The notes under the pieces were generated by a model. The model was not told where the DNA came from, did not search any database, and saw nothing but the letters and a program-made list of their open reading frames with translations. 64,000 nt of DNA, taken from positions 62,001-126,000 of the forward strand of contig OY970383.1 of NCBI GenBank assembly GCA_963719415.1. Direction: 5' to 3'. Made by a program: the position numbers and the translations under genes. Shown piece after piece: positions 52,579-61,047 of the stretch (its first letter is position 1; each line of letters starts with the position of its first letter). Source of the stretch: JAPLIS01 sp963719415. Lineage in GTDB: Bacteria > Babelota > Babeliae > Babelales > Vermiphilaceae.

Positions 52579-54000
52579 TTAATATGACTTTGCTACAACA
52601 ACGTCCTGATCGCTTGCTTTATCACAATTAAAACAGGTATCAAATGTTTTCTCTTTACTTAAGCAGCGAGTAAAAGCTTTAAATTCTTTTAATCTCTGTT
52701 CGCATGACGCACTACCACACCAACCAGTCTGATAAATTCCATTGTTTTTTTCAAGAATTGGTCCAAAGTTAACTAATTTTTCTTCTTTATGCCACATGCG
52801 TGCGACGCGTTCTTGAGCTCGTTCAAAAAGTGTTTTTTGTAGTAAAACGAGCAAAACAGCAACTTTATGGACTATTTGGTCAAGAGAAATTGACTCTGCA
52901 CAAAGACCGATACGATCAACGAGTTTTACTTCTTTTTTTTCTAAATCTCGAGGGCCAATTTCGATGCGTATTGGTACGCCACGAATCTCCCAATGGAAAA
53001 ATCGAGCACCAGTAGATTTGTGCATATCTTCATCTATCTCAACTCTAAAGCCCTGTTTTCTAAGATCAGATGCTACTGTATATCCCGCTTCTAAAACGGC
53101 GGTATTATCTTTGTTTTTTAATAATATAAGTAAAATTATAATTTGAATCGGAGCAACTTTTGGAGGCAACACCAGACCTTTTTGATCTCCATGTACCATC
53201 ACTAAAGCACCAACAAGACGCGTTGTTGTTCCCCAACTTGTTAAAAAAGGATATGCCAAAACGCCATCACGATTTTGAAATTGCATCTCAAAAGCATGTG
53301 CAAATGATTGAGAAAGAAGATGTGATGTTCCCATTTGCAGCGCTTTACCGTCTTGCATAAATGCTTCAAAGGTATACGTTTCTAAAGCTCCCGGAAAACG
53401 TTCAGTTTCCGTTTTTTGACCAGTAACGACGGGAATAGCTAAATAATTTTCTGCTAAATCTTTATATTCATTGAGCATCATAAGCACTTGTTCTTGTGCT
53501 TGCTCTAACGTTTCATGTGCAGTATGACCTTCTTGCCAGAAAAATTCAGTGGTGCGTAAAAATGCTCTTGGACGTAATTCCCAACGAACTACATTTGCCC
53601 ATTGATTAATTTTAAGCGGTAAATCACGCCATGATTTTATCCAGCGTGCAAACATATAATGAATAATAGTTTCTGAGGTTGGTCTTACTACTAAAGGCTC
53701 TTCTAATTTTTTACCCCCTGCATGAGTTACCATGGCAAGTTCAGGAGCAAATCCTTCTACGTGCTTTGCTTCTTTTTTTAAAAATGATTCAGGAATAAAA
53801 AGAGGAAAAGAAGCATTTTTATGTCCTGTTTTTTTAATTTTATCATCAAGAATATTCACTATTTCTTCCCATAGCGCATAACCATACGGGCGAATAACCA
53901 TAGTTCCTCGAACAGGCGAGCTATCAACAAGCTCGGATTGAAAAATTACTTCTTGGTACCATAAAGCAAAATCTTTAGATATATCGGGCAAATTATTCAT
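52579..54000 (-). CDS. proS: Prolyl-tRNA synthetase, archaeal/eukaryote type
   Basis: Class II synthetase that charges tRNA-Pro. The 473-residue length and the order of motifs show the short ProS type without the bacterial INS editing domain. Motifs are RPYGYALWEEIV, GFAPELAMVTHAGG, VVRPTSETIIHYMFARWI, LRTTEFFWQEGHTAHET (motif 2) and GTSHLLSQSFAHAFEM. A C-terminal zinc-like cluster is also present (C453/C456 region in TCFNCDKASD). The type is found in several bacterial lineages by old transfer. Confidence 0.95.
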   Translation of the reverse strand: MNNLPDISKDFALWYQEVIFQSELVDSSPVRGTMVIRPYGYALWEEIVNILDDKIKKTGHKNASFPLFIPESFLKKEAKHVEGFAPELAMVTHAGGKKLEEPLVVRPTSETIIHYMFARWIKSWRDLPLKINQWANVVRWELRPRAFLRTTEFFWQEGHTAHETLEQAQEQVLMMLNEYKDLAENYLAIPVVTGQKTETERFPGALETYTFEAFMQDGKALQMGTSHLLSQSFAHAFEMQFQNRDGVLAYPFLTSWGTTTRLVGALVMVHGDQKGLVLPPKVAPIQIIILLILLKNKDNTAVLEAGYTVASDLRKQGFRVEIDEDMHKSTGARFFHWEIRGVPIRIEIGPRDLEKKEVKLVDRIGLCAESISLDQIVHKVAVLLVLLQKTLFERAQERVARMWHKEEKLVNFGPILEKNNGIYQTGWCGSASCEQRLKEFKAFTRCLSKEKTFDTCFNCDKASDQDVVVAKSY

Positions 54001-54260
54001 TATTTTTCTATATTTTTCTATTTTATGGTTTTTTTATTTTATTATTTTTTTTGTATAGATTTTTATTTTCTTACGTTATCGATAATAGATTACCTTAAAA
54101 GCATACCGAAAGCATGCTATACACGCTAAAAGCATAACACAGAGTAGCGTAAATTTCCAGAAAACTAAACGGTAAAACATCTTAGAATTTTTATTCGCAT
54201 TTGCTTTTCACTTAAAAAGCAGCTATTCTTTAGACATTGTTTCATGTTGAAACTTTTTTT

Positions 54261-54307
54261 GTACTTAAATAATATTGCTTAAATAGTCTGTTAACTATTT
54301 TAAGTAC
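54261..54307. promoter_or_regulatory. Interleaved inverted repeats in the divergent region
   Basis: GTACTTAAA (54261-54269) pairs with TTTAAGTAC (54299-54307). An inner AAATAGT (54281-54287) pairs with ACTATTT (54294-54300). A small GTTTCA/TGAAAC hairpin precedes it. This may be an operator or attenuator of the 54353 gene. I see nothing else in 54001-54352. Confidence 0.35.
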
Positions 54308-54352
54308 AGAATATCAGGCGTATTTTTATAAACAAATTTTTTGGGGGTTTTT

Positions 54353-55375
54353 ATGCATAAGAAAAATATTATATATCTTTTAACTTTTATGGTTCTGGGC
54401 AATAACGGACAGTATCTATCAGCTGCTGCTGAAGCTAATGTTGCCGATTCAGAGACAGAGGTTTATGTAGGCAATCGCGTTAGAGGAGCAAGAGCTCAAG
54501 ACAAAGCGTACTATCTTTCTGCTTATGGGTGCAAAATAGGCGTTTCACTTTTGCAAGGCATGATGGGTCTGTCTACAGCAAAAGAAGCTATATTGCCTGT
54601 GGAAGGAAAAAAACCATTTCTTTTTTATAATGCAACTGCTGGTTCTCTTGTTGTTGGTTGTGGTGTTATGCAAAATGATAATCAAAATTCTGATTTTAAA
54701 CTTTTTCCTATTTATGTACCAAAACAAGACGATGTAACTATAAAACAAGGCGATATAATCTCACAACAAATTGCCAATTATATGCTTGCTAACCCAAAAA
54801 GTAGAAATAACTTTATGGTTCCCTATAAAATGTTAACGGTGATACCAGCTCAACAAACACTTGTTTTTTTGCCTGTACAAAAAAAGGATAAACCATTATC
54901 CTCTTTTGTTATTGTAGCCAAAAGTCTTCAAGCTTTAGATCAAAAATTATCACTTCAAGATCTACGAAATAGTGGCGTATTAGTTCTTTCATCTCATACA
55001 TTAAGCCAAGAAGGCTCTATAAGCGAAGATCCAAAATCTCCTCATTTACTACAGCACGCTAAGTGTTTGCGAAATCAAGCACATATTAATTATTATCAAC
55101 CAGAACTTCGAGTTCAACAACCGCTTGGCCAAGAAGAAGAAGGAAAAGAAGCCGCAGAAGTAGAAGATTTGTTGGGCTTAAGCGCTATTGGAAATTTTAA
55201 CGAAGTAGCGATGCCTCCACGGAGAGCTTCTGCAGGAAATCTTCTTCCAGAAGCAGAAAAAGTAACGCGTAGAGCTTCTTTAGATTTCGAAAGAGAACTT
55301 CAAGGTGCTGATCTTGAATTACAATTAAAGCTAAAAAAACGATTGTTAGCCATAGAACAAGCAAAAAACAGATAA
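54353..55375 (+). CDS. Exported protein of a three-gene family (family 6)
   Basis: The 340-residue product starts at ATG 54353, with GGGGG 5 bases upstream; the in-frame TTG 54341 is less likely. A signal peptide (IIYLLTFMVLGNNGQYLSA) ends in the AAAE motif common to the family. The shared domain contains EVYVGNRVRGARA, FLFYNATAGSLVVGCG, FPIYVPKQDDVTI, NNFMVPYKMLTVI and LPVQKKDKPLSSFVIVAKSL. A Glu-rich linker and a basic helical tail (about 250-340, RRASAGNLLPEAEK and RRASLDFERELQ) are specific to this copy. Function unknown. Confidence 0.75.
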   Translation: MHKKNIIYLLTFMVLGNNGQYLSAAAEANVADSETEVYVGNRVRGARAQDKAYYLSAYGCKIGVSLLQGMMGLSTAKEAILPVEGKKPFLFYNATAGSLVVGCGVMQNDNQNSDFKLFPIYVPKQDDVTIKQGDIISQQIANYMLANPKSRNNFMVPYKMLTVIPAQQTLVFLPVQKKDKPLSSFVIVAKSLQALDQKLSLQDLRNSGVLVLSSHTLSQEGSISEDPKSPHLLQHAKCLRNQAHINYYQPELRVQQPLGQEEEGKEAAEVEDLLGLSAIGNFNEVAMPPRRASAGNLLPEAEKVTRRASLDFERELQGADLELQLKLKKRLLAIEQAKNR

Positions 55376-55457
55376 AATAATTTAAAGCAAAATATATATG
55401 ATTTATAGAGCAGAGCGTATTTAAAGTTTAAACTTGCTTTATCGAAAAGCTTGTGTG

Positions 55458-55481
55458 TAGTGCCCCCCCACAGGGGCACTA
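55458..55481 (+). terminator. GC hairpin after the 54353 gene
   Basis: A 9-bp stem TAGTGCCCC/GGGGCACTA with a 6-base loop is followed by TTTGTATATATATTTTAG and T7. The rest of 55376-55711 shows nothing else clear. It is preceded by CTTGTGTG, also found before the palindrome at 24998. Confidence 0.55.
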
Positions 55482-55711
55482 TTTGTATATATATTTTAGT
55501 TTTTTTGGAGTTGCTTTTATCCCCAGCTTATAGCCAAGGGATCCCCGTTGTTGTTTTAATAAAATAAGCTGAGTAGCATAGCTTTGCAGAATATTATTTT
55601 TTTATTTGCTTTTCGCGTGAAAAAAAACTATTATCTTTGTCGAGATTTATAAGTGTCGACTATAGTACAATAACTTTTGTAAAATAGATACTATTATAAT
55701 AGGATAGAGCT

Positions 55712-56473
55712 ATGCAAAAAAAAAGGTGTCTATATTTTTTAATTATTTATTTTATTTGTTTTCCTTCTTTTCATATTTTTGCAGCGGCCGAAAAATTCTC
55801 TTCCTATTCTTGGCTTGAAGAAGAAGAAGAAAAAAAAAGACAAGATAAAAGATATGAACCTTTTGTGGGCATACGTATCATAGGAAAAACATTGTTACAA
55901 AAAATGGCTACTTTTCCTTACGCTATCATGTATGGAGCAGCAAAATGGTTGTCTGGTAGTGATGAGATACCAAGAATTTCGGAAGGAAAAGCTCCCTATT
56001 TTCTTAATAATCAAGTACCAGAATGCTGGTTTTTTGCCTGTTATGCTTCTGATGACCTTGTTCTTAGACAAGCACCTATTTATGTGCCAATAGAGGAAAA
56101 CATTACCATTACACAACAAGATGCAAATTTAATGTTTGATAACTCACAATTTAGAAAAAACTTTTTTATTCCTCACAAAGAAAATATATTATCAATAGAA
56201 GGCAAACGAACAATTGTTTTTTGTCCTTCACAAAATATAGGATATCCAGAAACTTCTTATATAGTTATTACAAAAAACATGTCATGCTTAACACCAACAT
56301 TATCCTTTCAAGATCGGCTCAATAACCACCTGGTAATTATCAAATCAAGTTCATTAAATCAGTTAGCTTTTGTAAGCGCTGCCCCCGGCCTTCCAGGCCT
56401 TATGTATAAAAAAGCCTCTTCTGAAAGTGCTGAAATAGACATTAAATCTAATCATGCTAAAAAAAGCAAGTAA
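55712..56473 (+). CDS. Exported protein of a three-gene family (family 6)
   Basis: The 253-residue protein has a signal peptide (LYFLIIYFICFPSFHIFA) followed by AAE, then a Glu-rich stretch (about 30-45). The shared domain has FVGIRIIGKTLLQKM, APYFLNNQVPECWFFACYAS, APIYVPIEENITIT, FRKNFFIPHKENI, IVFCPSQNIGYPETSYIVITKNMS and a short tail. The spacing matches the flanking genes, with 6 bases to the next one, so these are likely co-transcribed. Function unknown. Confidence 0.75.
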   Translation: MQKKRCLYFLIIYFICFPSFHIFAAAEKFSSYSWLEEEEEKKRQDKRYEPFVGIRIIGKTLLQKMATFPYAIMYGAAKWLSGSDEIPRISEGKAPYFLNNQVPECWFFACYASDDLVLRQAPIYVPIEENITITQQDANLMFDNSQFRKNFFIPHKENILSIEGKRTIVFCPSQNIGYPETSYIVITKNMSCLTPTLSFQDRLNNHLVIIKSSSLNQLAFVSAAPGLPGLMYKKASSESAEIDIKSNHAKKSK

Positions 56474-56479
56474 CTAACT

Positions 56480-57472
56480 ATGTCAATAATTATACTAAAA
56501 AAAATTGCTTATTTTTTGGTTACTTTCACCCTAATTTTTTTTACTGATAATTATTTAGCTGCAGCAGAAGCTAAACAAAAAGACCAAGAAGTTTTATCAG
56601 ATAAAAAAGATAATAGAATAATACCTTTTATAAGAGAACGTTTTGTGGGTGATTCTGCATTAGAGCAGACTTTTTCCGCTCTATTTTGGACTTATAATTC
56701 TTTATTAGAAGCAGGATTGGTGATGACAGGAAAAGGAGATGGTAGATATCAGAAAGAAGCACAAGAAAAATCTATACAATATGTAGCGCCATTTCTCATT
56801 GCCGATTTTTCAAATTCACCTTGGTACTTTGCTTGTTATATTTTGTTACACAATAAATATGAATATCTTGTACAAACCAATCACTACATACCTATTCTCA
56901 TGTCTCAAGACTATACACAAATATTATTAAAAAATTTAGTTTGTTCTCCAGAAAGCAGATCTGATTATTTTGTAAGTGCTGAAAAAAAAATACAAAAAAT
57001 GAGCGAAAGTCGTATATTAGCTTTTTGTCCACCTATGGATAAAATGAATAAAATAGATAAAGTGGAAACGTCTGTTTTTATTGTTTTAGCAAAAAAAAAA
57101 ATAGACTTGCTTCCAATGCTTGGTCCTTATGATAGAAGTAGCGCTGCTCGCCTAGAACTTAAAGTAAGCGATTTAAGTCAAGCTGGACATGTCAATGCGA
57201 TTCCAGGAAATCCGGGGATTAAATATAATAAATCTACCCTTGATCAAAAACAAAATATTTTTTATACCTATGATGATATATGGTGGAAATATTTATCGTT
57301 CCCCCAGCAGTTAATAGATACCCAGTTAAGATCAGCTGATCAAGAAGAAAGCAAAAGTGCAGAAAATAACCAAAATTTATTTGTATCACCAGCTGATTTA
57401 TCAGCAATACCACCAGTTACGCTATCATTTGCACCATCAGCTCCATCTTTATCAGAATTAATGGATAATTAG
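56480..57472 (+). CDS. Exported protein of a three-gene family (family 6)
   Basis: The 330-residue protein has a signal peptide (IAYFLVTFTLIFFTDNYLA) followed by AAAEA. The family domain follows: FIRERFVGDSALEQTFS, PWYFACYILLHNKYEYLV, HYIPILMSQDYTQI, SDYFVSAEKKIQKM, LAFCPPMDKMNKIDKVETSV and VIPGNPG-like AIPGNPGIKYNKS. It ends in a Pro/Ser/Ala-rich tail (SAIPPVTLSFAPSAPSLSEL). IS630 copy 2 lies 118 bases downstream. Function unknown; extracytoplasmic location is inferred. Confidence 0.75.
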   Translation: MSIIILKKIAYFLVTFTLIFFTDNYLAAAEAKQKDQEVLSDKKDNRIIPFIRERFVGDSALEQTFSALFWTYNSLLEAGLVMTGKGDGRYQKEAQEKSIQYVAPFLIADFSNSPWYFACYILLHNKYEYLVQTNHYIPILMSQDYTQILLKNLVCSPESRSDYFVSAEKKIQKMSESRILAFCPPMDKMNKIDKVETSVFIVLAKKKIDLLPMLGPYDRSSAARLELKVSDLSQAGHVNAIPGNPGIKYNKSTLDQKQNIFYTYDDIWWKYLSFPQQLIDTQLRSADQEESKSAENNQNLFVSPADLSAIPPVTLSFAPSAPSLSELMDN

Positions 57473-57659
57473 TCGTCTTTAAATTTTCTCCCATGAATTT
57501 AACAAATATTTTTAGTATAGCCAATTTTAATAATTCTAAAGCAGTTATCACTATATTTTTGTAACCCTAACGGTAAGTGTGTGTTAGGTATAGCAAAGCG
57601 TTGATAAATAACCCCAAAAGAATATACTAATTTCTAAACAAAAATTTAGGAGTTATAGT

Positions 57660-58010
57660 ATGTATAGCGTAGACATAAGAAAAAAAGCTCTCGATTTATT
57701 AATCGAGAAGAAAATGAAAAAAACAGAAGTAGCATTGTTGCTTGATATAGACAGAAAAACATTATATACATGGAATAAAATATTCAAAAAAGAAGGCCGC
57801 ATTGCACCATTATCAGATGGAACAAAATCTGGAAAAAGCAGAAGAAAATTAGATTTAGTTAAATTTAAACTTTTTTTGGACGAACATCAAGATTGGACCA
57901 TTAAAGCAATGACTGAAGCGTTGAAAGTTGGTAAAACAGCAGTAGGAACAGCTATAAAGGCTCTTGGTTACACTCGAAAAAAAAACAATATTTATTCAAA
58001 GAAAGAATAG
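57660..58010 (+). CDS. IS630 transposase, ORF A
   Basis: The 116-residue frame, as in copy 1, has two helix-turn-helix regions. One substitution (G for R in LSDGTKSG) distinguishes the copies. The A9 slippery run near its end is conserved, so the product is probably a -1 fusion with ORF B. Confidence 0.88.
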   Translation: MYSVDIRKKALDLLIEKKMKKTEVALLLDIDRKTLYTWNKIFKKEGRIAPLSDGTKSGKSRRKLDLVKFKLFLDEHQDWTIKAMTEALKVGKTAVGTAIKALGYTRKKNNIYSKKE

Positions 58011-58063
58011 AGAAAGCACGAATAGAGTTTGCAGAGAAAGTAAAAAAAATAAAAAAATCAGAA

Positions 58064-58531
58064 TTGGTATATTTTGACGAATCTGGAATTGACAATAACG
58101 AACGATATGCATATGGATGGGGATTGCGTGGCAAGCGCGTTTTTGCTGAAAAACCCGGGCATTCTACGCAAAGAACAAGTATTTGCGCAGGTCTTTTTGA
58201 AAATAAACTTTGTGCGCCTTTAATATTCGATGGTTATTGCAATAAAGAAATTATTAAATGTTATTTTGAGGCTGTTTTGCTGCCACATATAGGCACTGGA
58301 AAGACTATTGTTTTAGATAACGCATCGTTTCACAAATGGATCGAAATCTCTGATATTGTAAATAAAGCTGGTTGTTCTTTGCTTTTTTTACCTGCTTATT
58401 CTCCAGACTTAAACCCAATAGAACATCATTGGGCTTACCTAAAAAATAATATTAGGCGTGAGCTTGAATTTGTTGAAAATGATATTTGGAAAGCGACTTG
58501 TAATGCATTTGAGAAAATGGGGAATTCTTAG
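58064..58531 (+). CDS. IS630 transposase, ORF B
   Basis: The 155-residue DDE part has VYFDESGI, IVLDNASFH and SPDLNPIEHHW intact. The frame is open upstream through the A9 run. No independent start is likely. Co-existence of two identical split transposases argues that the split is functional. Confidence 0.88.
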   Translation: MVYFDESGIDNNERYAYGWGLRGKRVFAEKPGHSTQRTSICAGLFENKLCAPLIFDGYCNKEIIKCYFEAVLLPHIGTGKTIVLDNASFHKWIEISDIVNKAGCSLLFLPAYSPDLNPIEHHWAYLKNNIRRELEFVENDIWKATCNAFEKMGNS

Positions 58532-58872
58532 TGCGCTATGCTATATGTGGCTACACACATATCTGTCAACAATGGTAATTTCGAAAAAAATCACACTTCT
58601 CGCACCGGCCAAATGGAGTATAAAATGGGAAAAATTTTTAATACGTTTGTGTATATATTTTGAAATTATACTTTGAAAAAATCAAAAATAGTTAGATTTG
58701 GTTTGTGCAATTAAAGTTTAAAAAAAATATTCGATAAATTATACGACAAAATGATCTTGAAACCGCTTTTTTTATATTCTTTTTTGCGCTATACAAAAAA
58801 TAGAGAAAATACAGAATTAATTTATTTTTAGCAATAATTTTAAAAAATAAAATATAAATAATTCAAAAAGTA

Positions 58873-58902
58873 TTGATTTTTGCTATCACCTTACTGTAGT
58901 AT
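58873..58902 (+). promoter_or_regulatory. Possible promoter of the SR-rich gene
   Basis: TTGATT (58873-58878), 18 bases and TAGTAT (58897-58902) lie 65 bases before ATG 58967, whose RBS AGGAG is strong. Bases 58546-58870 are AT-rich and show nothing else. Confidence 0.4.
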
Positions 58903-58966
58903 TGTTATTAAGAAGTGTAAAAGAATAAAAACAGAAAAGTTTTTAAATCAAAAAAGGAGAGAGATT

Positions 58967-59965
58967 ATGACAACGAAAAGAAAGTCTACAGCACGTAAGA
59001 CTACTTCGGCTCGTAAGACTACCACAGCTCGTAAAGCGACTACAGCTCGTAAACCAGCTGCTAAAAAGTCTACTGCCAAAAAAACAATGTCGCCTCGTTC
59101 AACACATTCAACAGCAGCATCAAGATCGAGTCAAACAAGATCAAGATCTCATGAAGGCTCAGACTTTGATTTTGACGATATGAATTCACATGGCGGCAAC
59201 TCACGATCTGGTGGTACAAGATCAACAGGATCTCGCTCTGGAAGTTCACGATCTGCTGGAACAAGATCAAAATCAGCTAGTTCACGATCAGCTAGTTCAC
59301 GATCAACAGGATCTCACGCTGGAAGTTCACGATCACATGGCGGAAGCTCGTCAAAATCTCATGAAAATGACGGCAGAGGCTCTCGATCTCAAAATACAAG
59401 ATCAAGATCTCATGAAGGCTCAGACTTTGATTTTGACGATATGAATTCACATGGCGGCAACTCACGATCTGGTGGTACAAGATCAACAGGATCTCGCTCT
59501 GGAAGTTCACGATCTACTGGTACAGGATCTAAAAGAACCGTGGGAACAAAAGCAAAATCTGCTAGTTCACGAACAAAAAAAGCAGGCAGCTCAACAAAAT
59601 CTCGTAGCGCAAGTTCACGATCAGCTGCTGGCACAGGATCAAAAAGAGCCGTGGGAACAAGAGCAAAATCTGCTAGCACACGAACAAAAAAAGCAGGTAG
59701 CCCAACAAGATCACGAAGCAAAAGTGCAGTAAAATCACATTCAAAATCGCAAGGCGCAAGCTCTAGATCAGCTGGCACAAAATCAACAAAAAGAGCACAT
59801 AAAACAAAATCAAGAAAAACTGGTGGCATATTTACTAACGCGATAAAAGCAGTTAGTAAAGCTGTTGGTGGCTTGACCGGTACTACTCGCAAACCAACAA
59901 AACGCGCTTCTTCTTCAAGGCGTACTTCTATGGCAAAAAGAAGAAAAGTAGCTAAAAGAAGCTAA
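58967..59965 (+). CDS. Lys/Arg/Ser-rich histone-like protein with NLS-like tail
   Basis: The 332-residue product starts at ATG 58967 (AGGAG 7 bases upstream) and has no signal peptide. The N-terminus is a Lys/Arg/Thr/Ala tract of histone H1 type (KRKSTARKTTSARKTTTARK, about 3-45). The middle is Arg/Ser-dipeptide repeats (SRSAGTRSKSASSRS-like), with an acidic phrase SHEGSDFDFDDMNSHGG duplicated exactly (about 63-80 and 147-164). A weakly hydrophobic helix (GGIFTNAIKAVSKAVGGLTG, about 286-305) and a basic tail (MAKRRKVAKRS) end it. Chromatin condensation, as in chlamydial Hc2, fits best. A host-nuclear role is possible but unproven. Confidence 0.82.
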   Translation: MTTKRKSTARKTTSARKTTTARKATTARKPAAKKSTAKKTMSPRSTHSTAASRSSQTRSRSHEGSDFDFDDMNSHGGNSRSGGTRSTGSRSGSSRSAGTRSKSASSRSASSRSTGSHAGSSRSHGGSSSKSHENDGRGSRSQNTRSRSHEGSDFDFDDMNSHGGNSRSGGTRSTGSRSGSSRSTGTGSKRTVGTKAKSASSRTKKAGSSTKSRSASSRSAAGTGSKRAVGTRAKSASTRTKKAGSPTRSRSKSAVKSHSKSQGASSRSAGTKSTKRAHKTKSRKTGGIFTNAIKAVSKAVGGLTGTTRKPTKRASSSRRTSMAKRRKVAKRS

Positions 59966-60000
59966 AGATTTTTAAATATATCAAAAATATATTTAAAAAA

Positions 60001-60048
60001 AAACAAAAGAAAAGCGACAGCGTAAAAACTGTCGCTTTTCTTTTGTTT
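60001..60048 (+). terminator. Strong terminator of the SR-rich gene
   Basis: A 20-bp perfect stem (60001-60020 with 60029-60048; core AAAGCGACAG) with an 8-base A-rich loop; the 3' arm ends in T-rich sequence. Confidence 0.88.
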
Positions 60049-60111
60049 AAAAACGGTAAAATTAAAAGGGATTTAAAGAACGTGAGATCGATCTAAGAAA
60101 TCAGTATTCTA

Positions 60112-60219
60112 TAGCAAAGCGCTGATAAAGAAGCAGGTCCTGCCGGCTATTCTGAGGTCCCCGCTGCTATCAACAATAGCCAAGTTTAAAAAATGGGGAA
60201 TTCTTAACGTGCTCAACTA
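60112..60219. mobile_element. MITE-like remnant related to the IS630 element
   Basis: About 108 bases keep both IS ends: left TAGCAAAGCGCTGATAAA, right AAATGGGGAATTCTTAACGT...CTA, flanked by TA (60110-60111, 60220-60221). The interior is unrelated to the transposase. It could be mobilised in trans or be a dead deletion product of a diverged relative. Confidence 0.72.
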
Positions 60220-60265
60220 TACAGCTTTTTTTTAGATTAAATGTTTTTATAAAGTAGAGTATATG

Positions 60266-60295
60266 TATGAGCGGCCCCCCGGGGGGCCGCTCATA
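60266..60295. terminator. 30-bp GC-rich perfect palindrome
   Basis: Half-site TATGAGCGGCCCCCC forms a loop-free palindrome in the gap between convergent genes. It may end transcription from both sides. Other bases of 59966-60365 hold the stem-loop and the MITE only. Confidence 0.5.
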
Positions 60296-60365
60296 GAAAG
60301 TTTTAGTACGCTGACGAGTATTCAAGCGCTTTTTGCAATATTCTTACACCGAGCTCAGGTGTTAC

Positions 60366-60791
60366 TTAAAAACGTCTTTTTGCTATTTCGACTAAGCTTT
60401 CATGGACAGCTTGGCTTGCAAAAACTTTTTTTAATTTTTGATGACCATTAATTTCCTGCTTTAGTTGACGGAAGGCTGAATTGTTCCAATCTCCTGTTTG
60501 AAGTATACTCAGAATACCGCTAATCACTCTTTTTTCCCGTTTTTCAAGGTATTTTTTAGCAGTTGCAAAGGTTGCCCCATCATTTTGTGAAAGAGCAAAA
60601 ATATAACCTTCAAAAATTCCTCTAGCTCGTTGAACTAACCAAGCTGGTGCTGATTTTTCTTCATTAATTACACAACTACTCGCACCATTATTTTTACCTT
60701 CTTGACTTGCATTTATACTAGATTCAGAAGTTGCCAATATTAAAATAAATAAGCCAAAAGTACGCACATCAAAAATATGCTTTTTTTTCAT
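60366..60791 (-). CDS. Small exported protein
   Basis: The 141-residue protein has a basic start and a hydrophobic signal (TFGLFILILATSESSINAS, residues 11-29). A short polar linker and a helical body follow (VQRARGIFEGYIFALSQND, then KKYLEKREKRVISGILSILQ). It ends in ...SLVEIAKRRF. No family recognised. It may be regulated alone: the next gene upstream lies 256 bases away, and that gap holds only a GCGGGC/GCCCGC hairpin (60936-60954). Confidence 0.65.
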   Translation of the reverse strand: MKKKHIFDVRTFGLFILILATSESSINASQEGKNNGASSCVINEEKSAPAWLVQRARGIFEGYIFALSQNDGATFATAKKYLEKREKRVISGILSILQTGDWNNSAFRQLKQEINGHQKLKKVFASQAVHESLVEIAKRRF

Positions 60792-61047
60792 GAAAATCCT
60801 GTTTGTATAATGGGTAAAAAAAACTATTGATTAGGATAACAGGGTATGCCTTTTTAGCAAAATTTAATTTTTCTAATTTTTTGGTTAAATCTTGAATGAA
60901 GACAAGTAGGTGGGGTAAGAAATTGGGTGGGGCCTGCGGGCCCATTAAGCCCGCTATACAAAAAATATTGTAGAAAGCTAAGTTGTTAGATCGAGCTCAC
61001 GTTAATTATGGTAATCAAACAAAATGAGAATAATCAGCAAATCCAAT

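Larger units (their letters stand above)
57591..58543 (+). mobile_element. IS630-family insertion sequence, copy 2
   Basis: The 953-base element matches copy 1 (37913-38865) except for a few substitutions (for example R to G in ORF A and T to A in ORF B). It is flanked by TA (57589-57590 and 58544-58545). The split transposase and its A9 junction are identical. It lies in the intergenic space after the family-6 genes and interrupts nothing I can identify. Confidence 0.93.

Noticed and set aside
59070..59892. Antisense and other-frame ORFs across the SR-rich gene
   Set aside because: They are by-products of the repeat composition and have no start signals.
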